This document shows, one piece after another, positions 26,003 through 35,048 of a stretch of DNA of 64,000 nucleotides (positions are counted from its first letter, which is position 1; every line of letters begins with the position of its first letter). The notes under the pieces are model-generated. The model was not told the origin of the DNA. It did no database searches and saw nothing but the letters and a program-made list of their open reading frames with translations. Both the position numbers and the translations under genes were made by a program. The DNA comes from Actinomycetota bacterium (GTDB lineage: Bacteria; Actinomycetota; Thermoleophilia; Solirubrobacterales; Solirubrobacteraceae), in the NCBI GenBank assembly GCA_009699245.1, contig WLOQ01000006.1:92937-156936 (forward strand), given 5' to 3'.

Positions 26003-27169
26003 ATGCCGCAGGCCGTGATCGTCGACGTCGTTCGGACCCCCGTGGGTCGCGCCTTCAAGGGCTCGCTCGCGAGCGTGCGCCCCGACGACGCGCTCGCCTT
26101 CATCATCGACGCGCTGCTTGAGCGCAACCCCGGGGTCGACCCGGCGAGCGTCGAGGAGGTCATCGCCGGCTGCGGCATGCCGCAGGGTGTGCAGGCCAAC
26201 AACATCGCGCGCATCGCGGTGCTCCTCAGCAAGCATCTGGCGCAGGAGACGGCCGCGAGCACGATTTCGCGCTATTGCGCGTCGGGACTCGAGGCGATCC
26301 GCATCGCCGCGAACGCCGTGCAGGCGGGCCAGGGTGACATCTACATCGCAGCGGGCGTCGAGTTCATCTCGAGCTTCAACGCCTCGCAGGAGAGCGCCCA
26401 TCCTGAGGACTGGAACAGCGCGCTCCAGGGGGCGCAGCCGGGGCAGCCGGACGCCTACATCGCCATGGGCCAGACCGCCGAGAACGTCGCGCGGCGCTAC
26501 GGCGTCGCACGCGAGGACCAGGACGCCTTCGCGCAGCGCTCGCAGGAGCGCGCCGTGGCCGCCCAGGTGGCCGGCTTCTTCGAGCGCGAGATCGTCCCGG
26601 TGACGCTCGCGGACGGGACCGTCGTCGCCACCGACGACGGGCCGCGGGCCGACTCGACGGTCGAGCGGCTCGGCGAGCTGAAGCCGGCCTTCCGCGAGGA
26701 CGGCACCGTCACGGCGGGCAACGCCTGCCCGCTCAATGATGGAGCCGCGGCGGCGCTCATCATGAGCGAAGACCGCGCCGCCGAACTCGGCCTGACACCG
26801 CGCGCACGGATCATCACGGCGGCGACCTCCGGCAACGAACCTGAATTCATGGGCGTGGCACCGATCGGCGCGATCCGCAAGGCACTCGACCGTGCCGGCC
26901 TGACGATCGACGACATCGACATCGTCGAGCTCAACGAGGCGTTCGCCGCGCAGGTCCTGCCGATCGCGGCCGAGATCGGGATCGACCTCGATCGCCTCAA
27001 CCCGCACGGCGGCGCGATCGCGATCGGTCACCCGTTCGGGATGACTGGGCTGCGGATGATGGCGACGCTGCTCAATGGCCTGGAGTCCACGGGCGGTCGC
27101 TATGGCCTTGAGACGATGTGCGTCGCCCAGGGACAGGGCGAGGCGATGGTCATCGAACGCCTTGGCTAG
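26003..27169 (+). CDS. Acetyl-CoA acyltransferase (thiolase)
   Basis: Thiolase of 388 residues that cleaves 3-ketoacyl-CoA at the end of beta-oxidation. The nucleophilic cysteine is C92 in SRYCASGLEAIRIAANAV. The second region has NPHGGAIAIGHPFGMTGLRMM and the C-terminal cysteine in ETMCVAQGQGEAMVIERLG, where the more usual CVGGGQG is replaced by CVAQGQG. ATG 26003 is used because it gives MPQAVIVDVVRTPVGR and has an AAAGGA ribosome-binding site eight bases upstream. It is divergent from the hydroxyacyl-CoA dehydrogenase. Confidence 0.94.
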   Translation: MPQAVIVDVVRTPVGRAFKGSLASVRPDDALAFIIDALLERNPGVDPASVEEVIAGCGMPQGVQANNIARIAVLLSKHLAQETAASTISRYCASGLEAIRIAANAVQAGQGDIYIAAGVEFISSFNASQESAHPEDWNSALQGAQPGQPDAYIAMGQTAENVARRYGVAREDQDAFAQRSQERAVAAQVAGFFEREIVPVTLADGTVVATDDGPRADSTVERLGELKPAFREDGTVTAGNACPLNDGAAAALIMSEDRAAELGLTPRARIITAATSGNEPEFMGVAPIGAIRKALDRAGLTIDDIDIVELNEAFAAQVLPIAAEIGIDLDRLNPHGGAIAIGHPFGMTGLRMMATLLNGLESTGGRYGLETMCVAQGQGEAMVIERLG

Positions 27170-28167
27170 GGGCCGGCAGGCGTCGCGAGGCTTAGCGCGA
27201 AGCGCCCCTCATCGTCCGTGAGGAGGTCGCGCAGGACGAGCCCTGCCGCGTCCAAGTCGCCGGTGAGCCGTTCGCGGGTGAACTTCGCACTGATCTCGGT
27301 GCGCAGCTCCTCGCGGGCGGCGAACTCGACTGTCAGGTCGAGCGCCGCGACGCGCACCGTCATATGCCGGGTGGCGCGCAGACGCATCTCGATCCACTCG
27401 TGTTCGCGGTCGAAGAACGCGACGTGCTCGAAGGCCTCGACGTCGAAGTCGCCATCGAGCTCCCGGTTAATCACGCGCAGGACATTGCGATTGAACTCGG
27501 CGGTGACGCCGCGCGAGTCGTTGTACGCCGCCTCGAGCACCGCTGTGTCCTTCACGAGGTCGGTCCCGACGAGCAGGTGATCGACTCCAGGGCGCAGCAG
27601 CGCGGCGATCGACCGCAGCAGGCGCCGGCGCGAGCCGGGCGCGAAGTTCCCGATCGTTCCGCCGAGGAAGGCGACGATGCGCGGCCCGTCAGGTGCGGGG
27701 ACGTGCGCGAGGTGCCGCTCGAAGTCGCCGACGATCCCCTCGACCTCGAGCTCTCCGAAGATCGCCGTGAGCTCCGCCGCGCTGCGGCGGAGCATCGCCT
27801 CGGTGACGTCCACCGGGACGTAGCGGCGCAGCGTGCCCGCGACATCGAGCGCCGCGAGCAGAATGCGCGTCTTCTCGGCGGTCCCTGATCCGAGCTCGAC
27901 GATCTCCGCAGCGCGCGTCGTATGCGCGATGCGTGCGGCCTGTGCGACGAGGATCGAGCGCTCGGTCCGCGTCGGGTAGTACTCGGGCAGTTCGCAGATC
28001 CGGTCGAAGAGTTCGGCGCCGCGGGCGTCGTAGAAGTGCTTCGGGGGCAGCTCCTTGAGCGGGCGGGTCAGCCCGTCGAGCACGTCCTCGGCGAGTGTGC
28101 GGCTTTCGCCGTGGTCGAGGAATGACTGCACCGTGACGCGGCCCGCGTCGCCGTCGTCGAGGGTCAT
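27166..28167 (-). CDS. egtD: L-histidine N-alpha-methyltransferase EgtD
   Basis: SAM-dependent enzyme of 333 residues that trimethylates histidine to hercynine, the first step of ergothioneine synthesis. It has KELPPKHFYDARGAELFDRICELPEYYPTRTE, the histidine-specific methyltransferase (PF10017) N-terminus, then the SAM motif IVELGSGTAEKTR, PVDVTEAML, FLGGTIGNF and the YND motif in LEAAYNDSRGVTAEFN. The ATG overlaps the egtB stop by four bases, so the two are coupled. Its stop overlaps the stop of the convergent thiolase gene. Confidence 0.96.
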   Translation of the reverse strand: MTLDDGDAGRVTVQSFLDHGESRTLAEDVLDGLTRPLKELPPKHFYDARGAELFDRICELPEYYPTRTERSILVAQAARIAHTTRAAEIVELGSGTAEKTRILLAALDVAGTLRRYVPVDVTEAMLRRSAAELTAIFGELEVEGIVGDFERHLAHVPAPDGPRIVAFLGGTIGNFAPGSRRRLLRSIAALLRPGVDHLLVGTDLVKDTAVLEAAYNDSRGVTAEFNRNVLRVINRELDGDFDVEAFEHVAFFDREHEWIEMRLRATRHMTVRVAALDLTVEFAAREELRTEISAKFTRERLTGDLDAAGLVLRDLLTDDEGRFALSLATPAGP

Positions 28168-29435
28168 GCGGCCTCCAGCGACCGTGCGAGGCGCACACCG
28201 GCGAAGATCTGGCGGCGCTGCGGGAGGTCCCAGTTGCGGAACGTGCGGGTGGCGACGCGCGCGTCGGTCGCCCACGAGCCGCCGCGCAGCACCCGGTAGC
28301 CGCGGCCGAAGAAGACCTCCGAGTACTCCGGGTACGGGAACGCGCTGAACCCGGGATAGCCATCGAACTGCGTCGCCGTCCACTCCCAGAGGTTCCCGAG
28401 CAGGTCGAGGGCGCCGCAGTCGGCTGCGCCATCCGGGTGCGCGCCGACCGGTGCCGTGTCGAAGGCCGTCTGCCCCAGGTGCGCGGCGGGAGGCGCTGCA
28501 CCGGACCACTGTGCGGCGGCCTCCCACTCGTGCTCGGTCGGCAGTCGGGCGCCGTGCGCCCGCGCGAAGGCACAGGCCTCAAACCAGCTCACGTGCGCCG
28601 CGGGACGGTGCGCATCGAGCGGGCGCAGTCCGAGCGCGGTGCGCTCGGACCACCCGGCGCCTGAGGACGCAGGCGCGACCCAGTGGAGCGGGTGCTCGAT
28701 GGCCTCGTCGCTGCGCCACGCCCAACCGTCCGCGCACCAGTGCTCGCGCCGCGTGTAGCCGCCGTCCCCGATGAAGGCGAGCCATGCGGCGTTCGTGACG
28801 AGGGTGCGGCCGAGCTCGAACGGGGCCACGGCGACGCGGTGCCGCGGACGCTCGTTGTCGTAGGCGAAGCCCTCCGGCGCCGCACCGACCTCCAGGCCGG
28901 CCGGCGAGACGGTGATCGGGACGAATTCGAGGCCGGTGTGGGCGGCGTCGGATGCCGGAACGGCGGTGCGGTGCGGCGGGGCAAAGCCGTCGAGGCCGGC
29001 GAGGGTGATCGTCTGCAGCATCGTCTCGACGTGCTGGAGTTCGTGCTGGAGGACCAGCTCGTGGAGGATCGGGTCGGCACCGCGCGACGCCGTCACCGAG
29101 CGTGCCCGTTCGCGCACGGCGGCGAGGTACTCGATGCTGCCCGGGCCGTCGAGCAGTTCGACCGTCCCGCGCACGGCGCGCGGGGTCTCGAACGCGTCGT
29201 AGGTGGCGGCCAGATCAGCCCGCAGCAGCGGCTCGCCGCCGTGGCGGTGGACGAGCCACAGATCCTCGTAGGCGGCGATGTGCGCGAGGTCCCAGACGAG
29301 CGGGCTCATCAGCGGGTGAAGCTGACGCTCCAGATCGCCGCGGTCGATCGCGCCTGCGAGCGCGAGCGTGCGCGCCCGTGCGGCATCGAGCGCCTCGAGG
29401 AGCAGCGGGTCGTGGATGGCTGCGTCGGTCGCCAT
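28164..29435 (-). CDS. egtB: Hercynine oxygenase EgtB (sulfoxide synthase)
   Basis: Non-haem iron enzyme of 423 residues that attaches a thiol to hercynine. The N-terminal DinB-like domain supplies the probable iron ligands H52 (DLAHIAAYEDLWL), H131 and H135 (LQHELQHVETM). The C-terminal formylglycine-generating-enzyme-like domain has FEACAFARAHGARLPTEHEWEAAA, NLWEWTATQFDGYPGF and VLRGGSWATDARV. It forms an operon with egtD. Neither egtA, egtC nor egtE is seen nearby, so whether the thiol donor is gamma-glutamylcysteine or cysteine is open. Confidence 0.95.
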   Translation of the reverse strand: MATDAAIHDPLLLEALDAARARTLALAGAIDRGDLERQLHPLMSPLVWDLAHIAAYEDLWLVHRHGGEPLLRADLAATYDAFETPRAVRGTVELLDGPGSIEYLAAVRERARSVTASRGADPILHELVLQHELQHVETMLQTITLAGLDGFAPPHRTAVPASDAAHTGLEFVPITVSPAGLEVGAAPEGFAYDNERPRHRVAVAPFELGRTLVTNAAWLAFIGDGGYTRREHWCADGWAWRSDEAIEHPLHWVAPASSGAGWSERTALGLRPLDAHRPAAHVSWFEACAFARAHGARLPTEHEWEAAAQWSGAAPPAAHLGQTAFDTAPVGAHPDGAADCGALDLLGNLWEWTATQFDGYPGFSAFPYPEYSEVFFGRGYRVLRGGSWATDARVATRTFRNWDLPQRRQIFAGVRLARSLEAA

Positions 29436-29444
29436 GGGCGGTGG

Positions 29445-30125
29445 TTACCCGGAAATCCCCGCGGCCGCGGCGCGATCGCAGATGACGTCGAGCTGCGCCC
29501 GGCGCACGAGCGATGCGGGCGTCGCGCGGTCGGGCGTGCCGAGCGTGAGCGCCAGGGCCCCGGCCTTGCCCGCGCCCGTGACGAGCAGCAGGCGGGCACG
29601 GGCGCCGTCGATCGTCGCGCGTGTGAGCGTCACCCGATCCGGCGGCGGCTTGGGCGCGTCGTGGACGGGGGCCACACGCCCGGCGGCGTCGAGCGCAGGG
29701 TTCTGCGGGAAGAGCGAGGCGGTGTGTCCGTCCTCGCCGAGGCCGAGCAGGACGAGATCGAGGACGACGTCGGCGAGGCGCTGCTCGTAGGCGGCCGCGG
29801 CGGCCTCAGCGCCGAGCTCGCCTTCGATGCGGTGGACCTCTGCGCCCGGGGCCGCGAGCGTCTCGCGCACGAGGCGCGCGTTCGACTCCGGGTGATCGGG
29901 GCCGACACAGCGCTCATCGGCGAACCACACGTGGACGCCGCTCCAGTGCGGCACGAGCGGGCCGAGCAGCTCGAAGGCGCGCCGCGGTGTGGTTCCCCCA
30001 GAGAGCGCGACATGGGCGGCCCCGCGCTGCGCCAGCGCCGCGCCGATCGCCGCCGCGAGGGCGCCTGCCGCTGCGGCGGCGGCAGCCTCTGCGTCGGTGA
30101 CCGTGATGATGCGGGCCGCGTCCAT
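29445..30125 (-). CDS. pgl: 6-phosphogluconolactonase
   Basis: Lactonase of 226 residues of the SOL/DevB type, second step of the oxidative pentose phosphate pathway. Motifs are HVALSGGTTPRRAFELL, VHVWFADERCVGPDHPESNARL, and LGLGEDGHTASLFP. The residues after the stop run directly into egtB on the same strand (9 bases), so it may be the first gene of a pgl-egtB-egtD transcript. A minus-strand TAGCGT (30135-30140) lies nine bases before the ATG. It is divergent from glpX. It complements the zwf gene at the left end of the window. Confidence 0.94.
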   Translation of the reverse strand: MDAARIITVTDAEAAAAAAAGALAAAIGAALAQRGAAHVALSGGTTPRRAFELLGPLVPHWSGVHVWFADERCVGPDHPESNARLVRETLAAPGAEVHRIEGELGAEAAAAAYEQRLADVVLDLVLLGLGEDGHTASLFPQNPALDAAGRVAPVHDAPKPPPDRVTLTRATIDGARARLLLVTGAGKAGALALTLGTPDRATPASLVRRAQLDVICDRAAAAGISG

Positions 30126-30233
30126 GTCCGCCGAACGCTACCGGGGTGGCCGCCGGTTTCCGGCGGACTCGTCCGGTTCGGCCCACCCGCCCGATAACGT
30201 CCCACTTCCGCCGTCCGCGACCCCGGAACCTCC

Positions 30234-31229
30234 ATGAGCCCCAGCACGCCGCCTGATCGCAACCTCGCCCTCGAGCTCGTCCGCACCACGGAGGCGGCGG
30301 CGCTCTCCGCCGCGCGCCTGGTCGGCCGCGGTGATAAGGAGGCAGCCGATCAGGCCGCCGTCGATGCGATGCGACTCGTGCTCGGGACGGTCCCGATGGA
30401 CGGCGTCGTGGTGATCGGCGAGGGCGAGAAGGACGAGGCCCCGATGCTCTACAACGGCGAGGAGGTCGGCTCGGGCAACGGTCCGCGCGTCGACATCGCC
30501 GTCGACCCGCTCGAGGGGACGACGCTCACCGCCAGGGGCATGCCGAGCGCGATCGCCGTGATCGCGATCGCCCCGCGCGGAGCGATGTTCGATCCGGGCC
30601 CATGCGTCTACATGGAGAAGCTCGCCGGCGGCAGCGACATCGCCGACCTGCTCGACCTCGACAAGCCGATCGGCGAACTCTGCGGCCTCGTCGCGGAGCG
30701 TCGCCGGGTGCCGATTCGTGACGTGATGGTCGTCGTCCTCGACCGCCCGCGGCACCAGGAGGGCATCGAGGCGATCCGCGAGGCGGGCGCCCGCGTGCGG
30801 CTGATCAGCGACGGCGACGTCAGCGCGGCGCTGCTGGCCGTCAGTCCGCGCTCGCCGGTCGACCTTCTGTGGGGCGTCGGCGGCACCCCGGAGGGCGTCA
30901 TCTCGGCGGCGGCGATCAAGGCGATCGGCGGTGGTCTCGTCGGTCGCATGTGGCCGCGCGACGAGGGCGAGCGCGCCGCAGCCCTCGCGGCCGGCTACGA
31001 CCTCGACGCACAGCTCACGCACGACGATCTCGTGCGCGGGGATGACTGCTTCTTCTCCGCGACCGGCGTGACCGACGGCGACGTCCTCCAAGGGGTCCGC
31101 TATGACGGCTCGGAGATCGCCACGACCGAGTCGATCGTGATGCGCTCGCGCTCGGGCACCGTGCGCCGCGTGCACGCGACGCACAACCGCGAGAAGCTGC
31201 GCCTGATCGACCCCGAGCGCTTCGGCTAG
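30234..31229 (+). CDS. glpX: Fructose-1,6-bisphosphatase class II
   Basis: GlpX-type phosphatase of 331 residues, the gluconeogenic FBPase of actinobacteria. It shows GDKEAADQAAVDAMR, GVVVIGEGEKDEAPMLYNGE, the metal/phosphate motif DPLEGTTLTARG, and the C-terminal DCFFSATGVTDGDVLQGV. Length matches the family. Upstream, TAACGT at 30195-30200 may be its -10, giving a leader of about 30 bases with a GGAA ribosome-binding site, unlike the leaderless genes around it. It is divergent from pgl. Confidence 0.95.
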   Translation: MSPSTPPDRNLALELVRTTEAAALSAARLVGRGDKEAADQAAVDAMRLVLGTVPMDGVVVIGEGEKDEAPMLYNGEEVGSGNGPRVDIAVDPLEGTTLTARGMPSAIAVIAIAPRGAMFDPGPCVYMEKLAGGSDIADLLDLDKPIGELCGLVAERRRVPIRDVMVVVLDRPRHQEGIEAIREAGARVRLISDGDVSAALLAVSPRSPVDLLWGVGGTPEGVISAAAIKAIGGGLVGRMWPRDEGERAAALAAGYDLDAQLTHDDLVRGDDCFFSATGVTDGDVLQGVRYDGSEIATTESIVMRSRSGTVRRVHATHNREKLRLIDPERFG

Positions 31230-31233
31230 AGAC

Positions 31234-31983
31234 TCAGGCCGCCGCCCGGGCGCGCTCGCTCGGTGCCGGGCCGGAGGGGGCCGGGACCTCGGTGATGTCA
31301 ACGAGGCTGCCGACCTTCGACTCGGCGAGGTCGAGGTGCGCGAGCGAGCGCAGGAAGCCGTAGGTCACGATCACGTGGATGCGCGACTGCGTCGCCGCGT
31401 ACGCCCACTGCGTGAGCGCTGAGGCGATCCGCGGGTAGTAGTTCGCGACCTCGATCTCGATGTGGAGATTCGTGAAGGCCGGATCGTCGGTCGGTGTGCG
31501 CCGGACGAAGATCTCAAGGTGACCGTCGCCGTCGATGCCGGGCCGGGCGACGAGGACGCCGCGCTCGATGTTCCATCGCACGACGCCCTCGCGCTCATCC
31601 ATCGCGTACTCGGGGCTGCCGAAGGCGAGCAGCGTGAGTGGGCGGCGGACGAGGACGACGAACCGTTCCGACTGCGTGTACTCGACGCGCACGAGGCCGA
31701 GCGTGCAGCGGCTGAGGAAGCGCCAGTAGGTGCAGGCGAGCCGCTCGAGGTGCATCGGGGACCAGATCGCCGCGACCGCTGAGGTCGGCATGCGCAGGTC
31801 CACCGACTGGACCGATCGAGCGGACCCGGAGGGGTCGACGGCGGTGTCATCGTGCAGCGGCCCGATCACGACGTCGCCGACGCTCGACGGCGTCCCGAGC
31901 AGGCGCGTGGCGAGCCGCGAGAGCACCGCGTAGGCGGCGGCGAACGGCAACAGGATCCGCAGCGCGCGGCGCATGCGCGTCAC
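31234..31983 (-). CDS. Hypothetical protein with N-terminal membrane anchor
   Basis: A 249-residue protein with an N-terminal hydrophobic stretch (LRILLPFAAAYAVLSRLA), then a soluble domain rich in beta-strand patterns: FLSRCTLGLVRVEYTQSERFVVLVRR, EGVVRWNIERGVLVARPGI, LHIEIEVANYYPRIAS and HVIVTYGFLRSLAHLDL. I do not recognise the family. GTG 31983 overlaps the stop of the upstream NmrA-like gene (GTGA); an ATG three codons in (31974) is an alternative. Coupling to the reductase suggests a common pathway, possibly lipid or membrane related because of the anchor (inference only). Confidence 0.72.
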   Translation of the reverse strand: MTRMRRALRILLPFAAAYAVLSRLATRLLGTPSSVGDVVIGPLHDDTAVDPSGSARSVQSVDLRMPTSAVAAIWSPMHLERLACTYWRFLSRCTLGLVRVEYTQSERFVVLVRRPLTLLAFGSPEYAMDEREGVVRWNIERGVLVARPGIDGDGHLEIFVRRTPTDDPAFTNLHIEIEVANYYPRIASALTQWAYAATQSRIHVIVTYGFLRSLAHLDLAESKVGSLVDITEVPAPSGPAPSERARAAA

Positions 31984-32900
31984 GCCCCGCCCACCGGTGC
32001 GCCGCCGAGCGCCGCGCGCACGGCGGCATCGAAGTCGAGCGCCGCGTCGTTCACCCCCGCGGGTGGCGGCGTGCGCACGATCAGCTCCTCGCTGAGTCCG
32101 TCGACGAGCGGGCGCGCGAGCCCCGGATCGACCGACGTCACGAACCCGACCCAATAGGACGAGAGCCGCGGAGTGAGCACCGGCACCGGGACGATCAGCG
32201 GCCGGCGGCGTCCGTCGGCCTGCGCGAAGCGCAGCATCATCTCGCGGTACGTGATGATCTCGGCGCCGCCGAGTTCGACGTCCGCAGGCGGGTTCGGGAG
32301 CTCCGCGAGTCGTGCGAGCGCCTCGACGACGTCGCCCTGAGCGACCGGCTGCGTGCGCGTGTCGATCCACTTGGGGCCCACCATCACCGGCAGGCGGTGG
32401 ACGAGCTCGCGCAGCATCCGGAACGAGGCGGAGCTCGGGCCGATCACCATGGCCGCCCGCGCGTGGACGACCTCGGGAGCTGCGCTGCGCAGGATCTCCG
32501 CGACCTCTTCGCGGCTGCGCAGGTGGGCCGATCCGGCGCCTGTGGCGGGGAGCCCACCGAGGTAGATGATCCGGCGCACCCCGGCCTCACGTGCCGCGTT
32601 CGCGAACGTCCGCGCCGCGCGTCGGTCAGCCTCCGCGAAGTCGTGGTTGCGGCCGCCCATCGAATGGATGAGGTAGAACGCGACCGCCACACCGTCGAGT
32701 GCGGTGGTGAGGCCCTCGCCGGTCAGCACGTCCCCGCGCACCACCTCGGCGGCTGCGGGCAGCGACGCCCGCGACGGGTCGCGCACGAGGCAGCGGACCC
32801 GGTGGCCGGCCGCAAGGAGCCGGGGCAGCAGCGCGCCGCCGATGGCCCCGGTGGCGCCGGTGAGGAGGATGGTGCCGGGCGCGTCGCCGCTCATGGTCAT
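31980..32900 (-). CDS. NmrA-like NAD(P)-binding atypical SDR
   Basis: A 306-residue atypical short-chain dehydrogenase: ILLTGATGAIGGALLPRLLAAGHRVRCLVRD at the N-terminus, VVRGDVLTGEGL, FYLIHSMGGRNHDFAEADRRAARTFANAA, and YLGGLPATG. The lack of a classical YxxxK and the segment VMVGPKWIDTRTQPVAQGDVVEAL place it among the YbjT/NAD(P)H-binding proteins. The C-terminal part (GFVTSVDPGLARPLVDGLSEELIV) is also known from such proteins. ATG 32900 is used; an ATG two codons in (32894) is equally possible. It is divergent from the MerR gene. Confidence 0.82.
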   Translation of the reverse strand: MTMSGDAPGTILLTGATGAIGGALLPRLLAAGHRVRCLVRDPSRASLPAAAEVVRGDVLTGEGLTTALDGVAVAFYLIHSMGGRNHDFAEADRRAARTFANAAREAGVRRIIYLGGLPATGAGSAHLRSREEVAEILRSAAPEVVHARAAMVIGPSSASFRMLRELVHRLPVMVGPKWIDTRTQPVAQGDVVEALARLAELPNPPADVELGGAEIITYREMMLRFAQADGRRRPLIVPVPVLTPRLSSYWVGFVTSVDPGLARPLVDGLSEELIVRTPPPAGVNDAALDFDAAVRAALGGAPVGGA

Positions 32901-33018
32901 GCACACGGTACGAGCTTCCGGGGGGCGTCGATGACCGCTCAGGACCCGTGGTCCGTACACCAGGAGTCAGGAGGTCCGCGCGGCCCCGCGCAGAAAGGGG
33001 TCTCTGACACACCGACCG

Positions 33019-33861
33019 ATGACCGATCTCGCCATCAAAGACGTCGCAGAGCGCACCGGCATCGCCGCCGGGACCATCCGCATGTGGGAGCAGCGCTACG
33101 GCTTCCCATGCCCCGAGCGCCTGCCGAGCGGGTACCGGCGCTACACGGAAGGCGACGTCGACACGCTGCGGCGGATCGCCGCCTATCGCCACCGGGGCCT
33201 CTCGGTCCCCGCGGCGATCGAGCGCGCCCGCGAGACCGGCTCGGTCACCGACCGTCCGTCGATCTATGCCTCGGTCTGTGCCGCGCGACCCGACCTGCGC
33301 CCGCAGATCCTGCGCAAGTCGACGCTCGTCGCCCTCAGCCGTGCGATTGAGCACGAGGCGCTCGCGCGGGCCGCAGCGCCCGTGCTCGTCGGGGCCTTCC
33401 AGCAGGAGCGCTTCTATCGCCAGGTCGAGGCGCGCTACCGGCGCCTCTCGCAGACATGCGACTCGGCGGTCGTCTTTGCGGACTTTCCGCAGGCGGCACG
33501 TCCGGCGGGCGGCCCGGTGGAGATCCCGGTCGCCCCGGAGGACGCACTCGGCAACGAATGGGCCGTCGTCGTCGACGCCCCCGGATATGCGGCATGCCTG
33601 CTCGCCTGGGAGCAGCCGGGCGTCACCGAGCCTGGGTCGCAGGACGACCCGAACCGCCGCTTCGAGGCGATCTGGACGGTCGACCCGCTCGTCACGCGGC
33701 GCGCCGCGGAGGTCGGGGCGCGTCTCGCGTCGCGCTCTGACCCGGAGATCGGGGAGCGGCTTGAGCAGCAGCTCGCCGATCGCCCGCTCGCTTTCGAGGA
33801 GCCGGCACCGGCGCTGACGGCGCTGACGAACCGCGTCGTCGCGTACCTCGAAGCAGCGTAG
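33019..33861 (+). CDS. MerR-family regulator with DICT sensory domain
   Basis: A 280-residue transcription factor. The N-terminal MerR winged helix reads LAIKDVAERTGIAAGTIRMWEQRYGFPCPERLPSGYRRYTEGDV, then AAYRHRGLSVPAAIERA. The rest (from about residue 90) matches the DICT domain: RKSTLVALSRAIEHEALARA, VLVGAFQQERFYRQVEARYRRLSQTC, VVFADF and EWAVVVDAPGYAACLLAWE. DICT domains occur with photoreceptor and diguanylate-cyclase proteins and are thought to relay light or redox signals (family knowledge). The target genes are unknown; the divergent reductase operon is the natural candidate. Confidence 0.88.
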   Translation: MTDLAIKDVAERTGIAAGTIRMWEQRYGFPCPERLPSGYRRYTEGDVDTLRRIAAYRHRGLSVPAAIERARETGSVTDRPSIYASVCAARPDLRPQILRKSTLVALSRAIEHEALARAAAPVLVGAFQQERFYRQVEARYRRLSQTCDSAVVFADFPQAARPAGGPVEIPVAPEDALGNEWAVVVDAPGYAACLLAWEQPGVTEPGSQDDPNRRFEAIWTVDPLVTRRAAEVGARLASRSDPEIGERLEQQLADRPLAFEEPAPALTALTNRVVAYLEAA

Positions 33862-33865
33862 GCGC

Positions 33866-35041
33866 TCAGAGCGCGACGAGCTCTACCGGCGTCCCGGCGG
33901 GGAGGTCGCCCGTCCCGCGCGGGATCACGGCGAGCGCATCGGCGAGTACGAGCGAGCGCAACACGTGAGAGTCCTGCGCGCCGGCGAGCGTCGCGCAGCC
34001 GTCGCGTAGCGTGACGCGCAGACACAGGTCGCGGCGGGGGTCGCGCGCGACCGGCTCGCCGAGGACGCCCGTGATGGTGGATGCCTCGGGGGCGCCGACG
34101 AGCGCGGCGAGCGCGGGGCGCGCGAACAGCAGGTAGGTGACGATCGCGGAGACTGGGTTGCCCGGGAGCCCGAGCACGAGGACGCCGTCGCGCACCCCGA
34201 ACCACAGCGGGCCGCCGGGGCGCAGCGCCACGCGCCAGAAGCGCTCCTCGACGCCGAGCGCGGCGAGCGCGGGGCGCACGTGATCGTGCGGGCCGACCGA
34301 CACGCCGCCGGAGAGGAGGACGAGATCGGCGATGTCCAGGGCGGCGGCGATCGCCGCACGCGACGCCTGCGGCGTATCCGCCACCTGCTGCTCGAGGACG
34401 ACCTCGCCGCCGTCGCGGCGCACGAGCGCGGCGAGCGACACGAGGTTCGCGTCGTGAATGTGGCCGGGCCCCAGCGGCTCACCGGGCGCCGTGAGTTCGT
34501 CACCCGTCACGAGGACGGCGACCCGGGGTCGCCGGGCGCATGGGACGCCGGCGTGCCCCGCGCTGACGGCGAGGCCCAGCTCCGCCGGGCCGAGCACGGT
34601 TCCCGCAGCCAGGACGACGGAGCCGCCGCGCAGGGCGCCGCCCGGCTCGCGGATGTTGCGCCCGCGCTCGACCTCGGCGCTGAGGGTCACGCGGCCGCCC
34701 GCGTCGTCGGCGAGCTCGAGCTCGAGCACGGCGTCCGCACCCGTCGGGACGACGGCGCCGGTCGAGATGCGGATCGCGCTGCCCGGTTCGAGCACACCCT
34801 CCGCCGGGTGGCCGGCACGGGATTCGCCGATCACGGTGAGCTCGCGCCCGGCGGGGCCCGCGACCACGGCGAATCCGTCCATCGCCGAGCTGCGGAACGG
34901 CGGCACATCCCCGGCGGCGCGCACCTCTGCAGCAAGCACGCGCCCGAGCGCCTGCGCGATCGCGACGTCCTCGTGGCTGAGCGGTGTGACGGCCGCGAGG
35001 ACGCGCTCACGCGCCGTAGCGATGCTGAGCGGCTCAGGCAT
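33866..35041 (-). CDS. moeA: Molybdopterin molybdenumtransferase MoeA
   Basis: MoeA, 391 residues, inserts molybdate into adenylylated molybdopterin. It shows ATARERVLAAVTPLSHEDVAIAQALGRVLA, FRSSAMDGFAV, RISTGAVVPTGADAVL, GRNIREPGGALRGGSV, VAVLVTGDELTAPG, VLLSGGVSVGPHDHV and GLPGNPVSAIVTYLLF, covering all four MoeA domains. No other molybdenum cofactor gene is in the window. It is preceded seven bases upstream by the RlpA-like gene on the same strand. Confidence 0.94.
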   Translation of the reverse strand: MPEPLSIATARERVLAAVTPLSHEDVAIAQALGRVLAAEVRAAGDVPPFRSSAMDGFAVVAGPAGRELTVIGESRAGHPAEGVLEPGSAIRISTGAVVPTGADAVLELELADDAGGRVTLSAEVERGRNIREPGGALRGGSVVLAAGTVLGPAELGLAVSAGHAGVPCARRPRVAVLVTGDELTAPGEPLGPGHIHDANLVSLAALVRRDGGEVVLEQQVADTPQASRAAIAAALDIADLVLLSGGVSVGPHDHVRPALAALGVEERFWRVALRPGGPLWFGVRDGVLVLGLPGNPVSAIVTYLLFARPALAALVGAPEASTITGVLGEPVARDPRRDLCLRVTLRDGCATLAGAQDSHVLRSLVLADALAVIPRGTGDLPAGTPVELVAL

Positions 35042-35048
35042 GGGCGGC

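Noticed and set aside
32948..32966. Possible MerR operator (TGGT...ACCA) upstream of the DICT regulator
   Set aside because: Only four matching base pairs per arm, and no -35/-10 with the stretched spacing typical of MerR promoters.
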